From Segatella hominis (lineage in GTDB: Bacteria; Bacteroidota; Bacteroidia; Bacteroidales; Bacteroidaceae): DNA of 50,698 nt. The stretch is from NCBI RefSeq assembly GCF_004535825.1, contig NZ_SGVY01000027.1, forward strand, positions 1 through 50,698, written 5' to 3'. Below the pieces are notes generated by a model. The model saw only the letters and a program-made list of their open reading frames with translations. It was not told the origin of the DNA and did no database searches. The position numbers and the translations under genes were made by a program. Below are positions 44,955-50,698 of this stretch, one piece after another (position 1 is the first letter of the stretch; each line of letters opens with the position of its first letter).

Positions 44955-46235
44955 ATGAACAAACTTAATACAACACTGGGTAGTTATATGCCAGCTTTCT
45001 TTCGGATGGGAGTTTCATTTCCTTTTTCTTCAGAGAATTTGAAAGCGCCTTTTGACGAGAAGTGGATTTCTATTTTCACGCATAAGTATATTCATTTCCT
45101 ACAGGATATATCTACTTATGTGGGATTAAATAACGCTTATGTTTATAGTGAGCATGTTCATGGATTGGTAAATTGTATATATCAGCACCCTAAAGGGAAT
45201 CTGTCTGTTCCTGTATCTATGCCTCGTAATTATGCAAATGTAGAACTAAACCAATTTGTCAATACTGAAGGTTGGGGTACATTGGGGGAGATGAATGAGT
45301 TTTTCTTAGTTAAGATTGAGAAGAAGCAGAAGAAAGTTCCTTTCCAAAATGATTTGGTAAAGGAACTGACCAATGTCATTTTAAAGTCCGCAAAAGGAGA
45401 TAAGGTGGTATTTGGTTCCAGAGCTATTATGGAGAGTATGGCTTATATGATGGAGAGAATGATAACACGTGGAAGTGTGCCAGCACCAGATTATCCATAT
45501 AATGCAGCAGAAATGGTAGTGGATAATATTTATCCAGAATTTGGAAAGGATAAATTGAACATTATAGCCTTATGTGACGCATGTATGCAGTTCTCTGAAC
45601 CAGGCAAAATTTTTGTTCAGACTTTGGAAGTATTTAAATCACTGAAGTTTATACCGGATAATGCAAATCAAGTGATAGACCATTTCTATTCTACTCCTTG
45701 TATTCAAATAGGTAAATCTGTTAGTATGGCTCAAGGATTAATATCTATGGGTATGATAGTTGGGAATAGGTTGAAGCTTTATTTAAAGGGGAAAGATTTT
45801 AAGCCTTTTCATAATGTGATTCACAAGTTACTTGGCTTTGGTATGAATGAACGAATCAAGAATCGCTATTTTATGCTTGATATTGTTCGTAAAGGTTATG
45901 TGTTGGATAATCCTCTTATGAAAAGGTATATTGCGTCTGTTGATACACCAATTATCAAAGATTGTAATGATGAATATTGGTTAGTTCCGCCATTTGGAAA
46001 ATCTTTGGCAGATTATTGGATTGATTACTTTCCTGCTATGGGAGAAGTTTATAAATGTCTGGCAATGGGGCATACTATATGTGATATGATTCCTTGGTGT
46101 GAAAAATCTCCCAAAGTAAATGTAGATGAGCGTTGCTACATGGAACCTTGGAGCCGTGTAAAGGATACTTACTTGTGCCCTTATGCTATGTTTTGGAAGA
46201 ACTGGAATCTGGAGGGATATATACCAACAGAATAA
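44955..46235 (+). CDS. unknown protein with degenerate HKxxH motif
   Basis: A 426-residue soluble protein. FTHKYIHFLQDISTYVG (residues ~41-57) looks like the metal-binding helix of gluzincin peptidases, HExxH, but with Lys in place of Glu, so peptidase activity is unlikely. The rest is helical with a Cys-rich C-terminus (CDMIPWCEKSPK, RCYMEPW, CPYAMFW). It is 11 bases before the OLD nuclease gene. A sensing or regulatory role in that set is inferred. Family not recognised. Confidence 0.6.
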   Translation: MNKLNTTLGSYMPAFFRMGVSFPFSSENLKAPFDEKWISIFTHKYIHFLQDISTYVGLNNAYVYSEHVHGLVNCIYQHPKGNLSVPVSMPRNYANVELNQFVNTEGWGTLGEMNEFFLVKIEKKQKKVPFQNDLVKELTNVILKSAKGDKVVFGSRAIMESMAYMMERMITRGSVPAPDYPYNAAEMVVDNIYPEFGKDKLNIIALCDACMQFSEPGKIFVQTLEVFKSLKFIPDNANQVIDHFYSTPCIQIGKSVSMAQGLISMGMIVGNRLKLYLKGKDFKPFHNVIHKLLGFGMNERIKNRYFMLDIVRKGYVLDNPLMKRYIASVDTPIIKDCNDEYWLVPPFGKSLADYWIDYFPAMGEVYKCLAMGHTICDMIPWCEKSPKVNVDERCYMEPWSRVKDTYLCPYAMFWKNWNLEGYIPTE

Positions 46236-46246
46236 TAATTTTTGCT

Positions 46247-48133
46247 ATGTATTTATCAAAATTACGTATTTGGAATTTCCGCCGTTTTTCTATGGTTGGA
46301 GAATCTTTTGAATCAGCACTACCAGGTGTAGAAGTATGCTTTAAAGATGGGCTTAATGTATTGGTTGGTGAAAATGATACTGGTAAAACAGCCATCGTTG
46401 ATGCCATCAGATATGTTCTTCGTACACAAAGTGCAGAGTATTTTACCTTGGATGAAAAAGATTTTTTTAAGTCCAGCGAGGCAGGCTCCAAGCGAACGAC
46501 AGAACTGAAGATAGAATGTGAATTTGAAAATCTATCAGAAGCGGAAGCTGGTACTTTTTTGGAGTGGTGTGATTATCGTAGAGATACACACAAACAATAT
46601 CTTCAGGTTCGTTTGTATGCAAAGAGAGTTGATGGCCGTATCATTCAACGGTTTGGAGTTGGTGAAAATGCTTCTTATCAAATGGATTGGGAGGCAAGAG
46701 AGAAACTTCAGGTAGTTTATCTGAAACCATTACGTGATGCATTGACCGACATGACTCATGGGTACAAATCTAGGTTGGCTCAAATATTGAGTGCTTTGCC
46801 TGCTTTTCGAGTCAATAAAAAAGGCGGCGATAGACATAAGCTAGAAGAGGATTACGAAAGGTTGAAAGCTGAAGTAGATAGTTATTTCTCTAAAACTACA
46901 GAAGATGGTGCAAGCATATTGAAGGATTTGAATGAAATTCTGACTGGGCATTTCTTGAGAGAAGGGGAAAATCGTCAAGCAAATATACAATTGACAGGAA
47001 GTGAGCTACCTGAAATTCTACGCCAGCTAGACTTGGTATTGGAAGCAAATAAGTCTGGTCTCGGTTCTTTGAATTTATTGTGTATTGCTGCTGAATTGCT
47101 GCTATATAAAGAGCATCAACATCATGGTTTGAAACTAACTCTTATTGAGGAGTTGGAAGCTCATCTGCATCCTCAGTACCAGTTGAGTCTCATCAACTAT
47201 ATTAAAGAGCAAACGGGTATGGGGCAGTTTATATTGACTACGCATAGTACCGTTTTAGGCTCAACGATTCCTCTGGATAAGCTAATTGTTGTAAAGGACA
47301 ATTATGTATTCCCGATGGGGAGTGAGCATACAAAGCTTTCTTTTTCTTCTTATCAGTTTCTTGAGAGATTTATGGAGGCAACCCGAGCGAATTTGTTCTT
47401 TGCAAAGGGTGTAATCATTGTTGAAGGTGATGCTGAGAATCTTTTAATACCTACCATCGCTGAAATTATTGGGAGGCCCTTGCATAGATATGGAGTCTCT
47501 ATCGTAAATGTAGGAAGTACTGCTTTCAAACGTTATGCTGATATATTCAAACGAAAGGACGGTTCTGATTTTGGTGTGCCTGTTTCTATTATATCAGATT
47601 TGGATGTAAGGGCTTTGGAGTACTATACAACAAAAGGTAAAGATTATCCAGATGAAATAGCTGATGCAAGTGATTTGGAAAAAGTTAGAGCCGATAAAAA
47701 GAAAGCGATTGAAGATGCAAATAATGAAGGGAAAATCCATATCTATTTGCCTAATCAGTGGACTTTGGAGTATGAAATAGCTTGTAGTAAACTTCAAAAG
47801 TATTTATTCTGTGCAATTTATGTTGCAGAACATGAAGGGAATAAGACTTTTCAATATGAGGAAGCTTTGTCTGAGGCTGATAAAGAGTGGGCAAAACAGT
47901 ATGGGGGAAAAACAAAAGAGGATGCCAAGCAAAGAGCTTACGATATCTTTTCTAAATTAAATGATAAAAAAGCTTCAAAAGCTGCTACGGCACAATATCT
48001 TGCAGATTTGCTAAGTAAGCAGCATCAGAAAGAGATAGGAGACAATTCTGAAAATACAATAAAATATATATTGGAGCATGAACCGTATCTACAATATATT
48101 ATAGATGCTATAAAACATGTGACAAAAAAATAG
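46247..48133 (+). CDS. OLD-family ATPase/TOPRIM nuclease, GajA-like
   Basis: A 628-residue protein; ATG 46247 puts the standard start LSKLRIWNFRRFSMVGESFE at the N-terminus. The ABC-type ATPase has Walker A GENDTGKT (41-48), Walker B LTLIEELEAHLHP (~297-309) and ILTTHSTVLGS. The TOPRIM domain has VEGDAEN (~391-397) and ISDLDVR (D~451, D~453). This order fits class 2 OLD nucleases such as GajA of Gabija, which cut DNA when nucleotides are depleted. It is followed after 4 bases by a UvrD-like helicase, as in Gabija. Confidence 0.85.
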   Translation: MYLSKLRIWNFRRFSMVGESFESALPGVEVCFKDGLNVLVGENDTGKTAIVDAIRYVLRTQSAEYFTLDEKDFFKSSEAGSKRTTELKIECEFENLSEAEAGTFLEWCDYRRDTHKQYLQVRLYAKRVDGRIIQRFGVGENASYQMDWEAREKLQVVYLKPLRDALTDMTHGYKSRLAQILSALPAFRVNKKGGDRHKLEEDYERLKAEVDSYFSKTTEDGASILKDLNEILTGHFLREGENRQANIQLTGSELPEILRQLDLVLEANKSGLGSLNLLCIAAELLLYKEHQHHGLKLTLIEELEAHLHPQYQLSLINYIKEQTGMGQFILTTHSTVLGSTIPLDKLIVVKDNYVFPMGSEHTKLSFSSYQFLERFMEATRANLFFAKGVIIVEGDAENLLIPTIAEIIGRPLHRYGVSIVNVGSTAFKRYADIFKRKDGSDFGVPVSIISDLDVRALEYYTTKGKDYPDEIADASDLEKVRADKKKAIEDANNEGKIHIYLPNQWTLEYEIACSKLQKYLFCAIYVAEHEGNKTFQYEEALSEADKEWAKQYGGKTKEDAKQRAYDIFSKLNDKKASKAATAQYLADLLSKQHQKEIGDNSENTIKYILEHEPYLQYIIDAIKHVTKK

Positions 48134-48137
48134 GGTT

Positions 48138-50294
48138 ATGAGTGAATTTGCAAATGAAGATAGCTTGCGGAAAGTATTCAAACTTCTAACTGGGAAGGAT
48201 GGTATCTTTGATGAGGATAAGCAGAAGGTTATAAATTGTACAGAATCTGCACATATTCAAGCTTGTCCGGGTAGTGGTAAAACGACTACATTGTTAGCCA
48301 AGCTGGTTCTGTTGGCAGAACAGATGCCTCTTAAAAACGGAAAGGGTATCTGTGTGTTAACATATACTAATGTGGCTATTGATGAAATCAAGTCAAAACT
48401 AGGACATAAAGCTGATATACTTTTCTCATATCCTAATTTTTTCGGTACAATTCAATCTTTTGTGGATGATTTTTTTGCAAGTGCAGCATTGCAATATTAT
48501 TATGGCTCCCGAATCTCTTTGATTGATGATGAAAAGGCAAATGATGAATTATTAAAAGCTTATAGGGCAAAAGGATATTGTCAATTAGATAGATTTCTCT
48601 ATGGGTATAATTATGGTTCTCAATCTATTTTGACTCAAGAAGAAATAGATAGCTGTGGAGGTGTTGACTATTTATTAAGTATCAAAGCCATAAAAAAGGA
48701 CGGAAGAAAGAATAAATATCAGTTCCTTTGGAAAAAGAAGGAAGTTCTTAATCATAAAACTTCTCTTCGGAGCGAAGTTATACCAAAGCTTTTAAATATT
48801 GCAAAGCGAATCTCTCACTCTCTCAATAAAAAGAATGCAGAAGATTATGTCAAGTTTATAGTATCTTCGAAAGTTGACTTTCTCAATGAGCATTTGATAA
48901 CTGAAATTCTGAAATTCAAATCATTTCAATCACCTACAGTTCAGGAATTTGTTGATGTTAAGAGACAACAATTAAAAAAAGGTAATCTAAAGTTCTTTGA
49001 TTCGTTTAATCTCGCTTTACGATTAATCTCTGAATTTCCAGATATAAAGAATGAATTGTCTGAACGTTTTGAATATCTGTTTGTTGATGAAATGCAAGAT
49101 ACAGGTGAGACAGAAATGGCATTTCTTAAAAGTGCTTTTGATAAATCTAAAATCAAAATTCAATATTTTGGGGATGTAGATCAATCGATTTTTCAAGATG
49201 GTACGAATGAAGAATGTATTTGGAAACCTACTGCACCTTTATTAATAAGAACAAGTAAACGATTTGGAGAAGAAATAGCAAAAGTAATTAATCCTTTTAG
49301 ATTGAATAATTCCTGTTCGATAAAAGGAAATGAAAATATAAATTCGATAAAGCCGGTTATGCTTGTGTATGATGATCCATTAAAAGTCTTGCCATCTTTT
49401 GCCTATTTGTTGGAGAATACCATGATAGATGTTGGTGGAGAAAACTATTCAATAAAAGATTATTCATTGAAGTTGAGAAATAAAGATTCTTTGCATAGGA
49501 TAAATATTAAAGCTGTAGGTTGGTCTGGTTCGGATAAGAATGATGGAAAAATTAAGATTCAGTCTTATTTTCCAGAATATTATAGAAAGAAAAAAGATGT
49601 GGTTGAAAAATCTTGTACGTTAGAAGATATTTTGTCTAAAAGAATAAATACCTATCAAGATGCCATAAAAATACTTTATGAAGTCTTTTTAGAGTTTATG
49701 CGTTTTGCTCATATTAAGGGAGAGGATAATCGGTATTTTACCAGAAATTCTTTGTTAGATGAATTAGAAAAGCATGAAGGGGCTATTGATGGTTTTAAAA
49801 ATACTCTTTCTAAATGTGCATCTTATCTAATAGAAAAGAAATTTATAAACTGTGAAAATACAATTAATAAATATCTAAAAAAAGAATTTCTGAAAGTTTT
49901 CGAATATAATCAAACTCTTGTGTCATTTTTTTGTAAGCACAAAGAATCTTCTGGTACTTCAGGAAAGAAAGATATTTCTGATATCAACATTTATCATGAT
50001 TCTGGTATTGATATAGAAGTTGGTACTGTTCATTCTGTCAAGGGAGAAACTCACGTTGCGACGTTATATATGGAGACTTTTTATCAGACTGGTTGTGAAG
50101 GTAAAATGTTGTGGAATCAATTTTTAGGGATGCCTTATCAAAGGAGAAAATCTGATTCCGTTGTTAGGAAAGCTTTGAAAATGGCTTATGTTGCGATGAG
50201 TCGTCCTCGTTATTTCTTGTGTGTTGCAATTGCAAAAGAGCACTATCAAGAAAGTGATGAAATAAATAATATTTGGGATGTAATTACTGTATAA
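48138..50294 (+). CDS. UvrD-like superfamily 1 helicase, GajB-like
   Basis: A 718-residue helicase. Motif I QACPGSGKTTTLLAK (~41-55), LTYTNVAIDEIK, FGTIQSFVDDFF, motif II VDEMQDTGETE (~316-326), motif III YFGDVDQSIF (~343-352), motif V VGTVHSVKGETH (~628-639) and motif VI YVAMSRPRYF (~684) are all present. GajB of the model Gabija system is about 500 residues, so this one is longer, with extra sequence between motifs III and V. It is probably the partner of the OLD protein. Confidence 0.85.
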   Translation: MSEFANEDSLRKVFKLLTGKDGIFDEDKQKVINCTESAHIQACPGSGKTTTLLAKLVLLAEQMPLKNGKGICVLTYTNVAIDEIKSKLGHKADILFSYPNFFGTIQSFVDDFFASAALQYYYGSRISLIDDEKANDELLKAYRAKGYCQLDRFLYGYNYGSQSILTQEEIDSCGGVDYLLSIKAIKKDGRKNKYQFLWKKKEVLNHKTSLRSEVIPKLLNIAKRISHSLNKKNAEDYVKFIVSSKVDFLNEHLITEILKFKSFQSPTVQEFVDVKRQQLKKGNLKFFDSFNLALRLISEFPDIKNELSERFEYLFVDEMQDTGETEMAFLKSAFDKSKIKIQYFGDVDQSIFQDGTNEECIWKPTAPLLIRTSKRFGEEIAKVINPFRLNNSCSIKGNENINSIKPVMLVYDDPLKVLPSFAYLLENTMIDVGGENYSIKDYSLKLRNKDSLHRINIKAVGWSGSDKNDGKIKIQSYFPEYYRKKKDVVEKSCTLEDILSKRINTYQDAIKILYEVFLEFMRFAHIKGEDNRYFTRNSLLDELEKHEGAIDGFKNTLSKCASYLIEKKFINCENTINKYLKKEFLKVFEYNQTLVSFFCKHKESSGTSGKKDISDINIYHDSGIDIEVGTVHSVKGETHVATLYMETFYQTGCEGKMLWNQFLGMPYQRRKSDSVVRKALKMAYVAMSRPRYFLCVAIAKEHYQESDEINNIWDVITV

Positions 50295-50299
50295 ACATT

Positions 50300-50599
50300 A
50301 TGGTTGATGTGAAATTAGCAGCTTTTGATGGCTCTGGCTTTGATAAAGGTGCTGGATTTATAAAGGCTACCTTATGGTATTTTGTGAACGCTCTGATAGT
50401 TAGGGCTTCATGGAATCCATTTATGGGTATCAAGATTGCTATGCTTCGTTTGTTCGGAGCAAAGATTGGTAAAGGTCTGGTGATTAAAAACGAGGTAAGA
50501 ATCAAATCACCTTGGAATTTGGTTGTTGGTGATGAATGCTGGTTAGGAGAGAACTGCTGGATAGACAATTTAGATAAAGTTACCCGTTGGCGGAATTAA
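50300..50599 (+). pseudogene. WcaF-like acetyltransferase cut by IS982
   Basis: ATG 50300, 5 bases after the helicase stop, opens a protein with FGAKIGKGLVIKNEVRIKSP and WNLVVGDECWLGENCWIDNL, the N-terminal half of WcaF/colanic-acid type hexapeptide acetyltransferases (normally ~180 residues). The native sequence ends at 50581. The frame then enters IS982 and stops after TRWRN. This is a capsule gene that follows the defense set in the same direction. Confidence 0.8.
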
Positions 50600-50698
50600 T
50601 TTAGCGCATACTTAACCCTGCCAACCGGTCTGTTGTTTACATAATTAATATATTGCAAGACTGTAAATGCGCTGATTTTCCCGATGATTCGGGTAAAC
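50582..50698 (-). mobile_element. IS982-family element, second copy, partial
   Basis: The 117 visible bases match 15460-15576 with one difference (C for T within GCCAACCGG) and have the same orientation. The terminal repeat ACCCGTTGGCGGAATTAA begins at 50582. The transposase stop codon lies at 50596-50598 on the minus strand; its body continues past the window. Confidence 0.92.

Noticed and set aside
1-50698. CRISPR arrays, tRNA and rRNA genes
   Set aside because: No regularly spaced direct repeats, cloverleaf-like segments or rRNA stretches were recognised by eye. A dedicated search could still find a tRNA.

Overview
The window looks like the chromosome of a Bacteroidales bacterium, most likely Prevotella/Segatella. 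The DNA is AT-rich, start codons lack strong Shine-Dalgarno sites, a TAnnTTTG-type promoter box is visible, an HU-like gene of the Bacteroidetes type sits at the left edge, and the genes and insertion sequences read like Bacteroidales families. The genus is inferred from general resemblance, not from a marker gene.

Layout. (1) 1-5352: an HU-like gene on the minus strand, a palindrome-rich gap, a small HTH-like gene, an internally deleted and a complete copy of one unknown gene behind a GC-rich structured leader repeat, a possible toxin-antitoxin pair between them, and decayed IS66 and ISL3 remnants. (2) 5411-15477: a defense-like island. It holds a compact four-gene set (unknown protein, four-helix membrane protein, NA37 nucleoid-associated protein, and a large protein joining a PD-(D/E)XK-like domain to a PIN-like nuclease domain), an HNH nuclease/membrane/YbjN-like/membrane set, the 5' stub of a Wzx flippase, an FRG-TPR protein and a gene cut by an IS982 element. 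(3) 16734-44941: a large exopolysaccharide/capsule operon. It encodes precursor synthesis (GDP-mannose, nucleotide-sugar dehydrogenase, UDP-galactofuranose), a Wzx flippase, a Wzy-like polymerase, about ten glycosyltransferases, six membrane acyltransferases, left-handed beta-helix acyltransferases, and a lic1-like set for phosphocholine or a related amino-alcohol phosphate. (4) 44955-50294: a protein with a degenerate HKxxH motif, an OLD-family ATPase/TOPRIM nuclease and a UvrD-like helicase. The last two form a Gabija-like pair that appears to be read in the same direction as the capsule genes. (5) 50300-50698: a WcaF-like acetyltransferase cut by a second, nearly identical IS982 copy in the same orientation as the first.

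The most striking signal is a set of poly-G tracts inside capsule genes: at least twelve runs of six to nine G between 19.9 and 43.3 kb. At three of them the gene is out of frame in this sequence and one added G would restore a full-length protein (acyltransferases at 19179 and 42799, a GT8 enzyme at 24121). Nine others are in genes that read through or whose frame is broken elsewhere. This suggests that slipped-strand phase variation reshapes the polysaccharide's acylation and side sugars. Bacteroidales usually do this with invertible promoters, and I saw none here.

No CRISPR array, tRNA or rRNA gene was recognised. The initiating sugar-phosphate transferase and the export genes (Wza/Wzc-like) are not in the window and may lie to the right.
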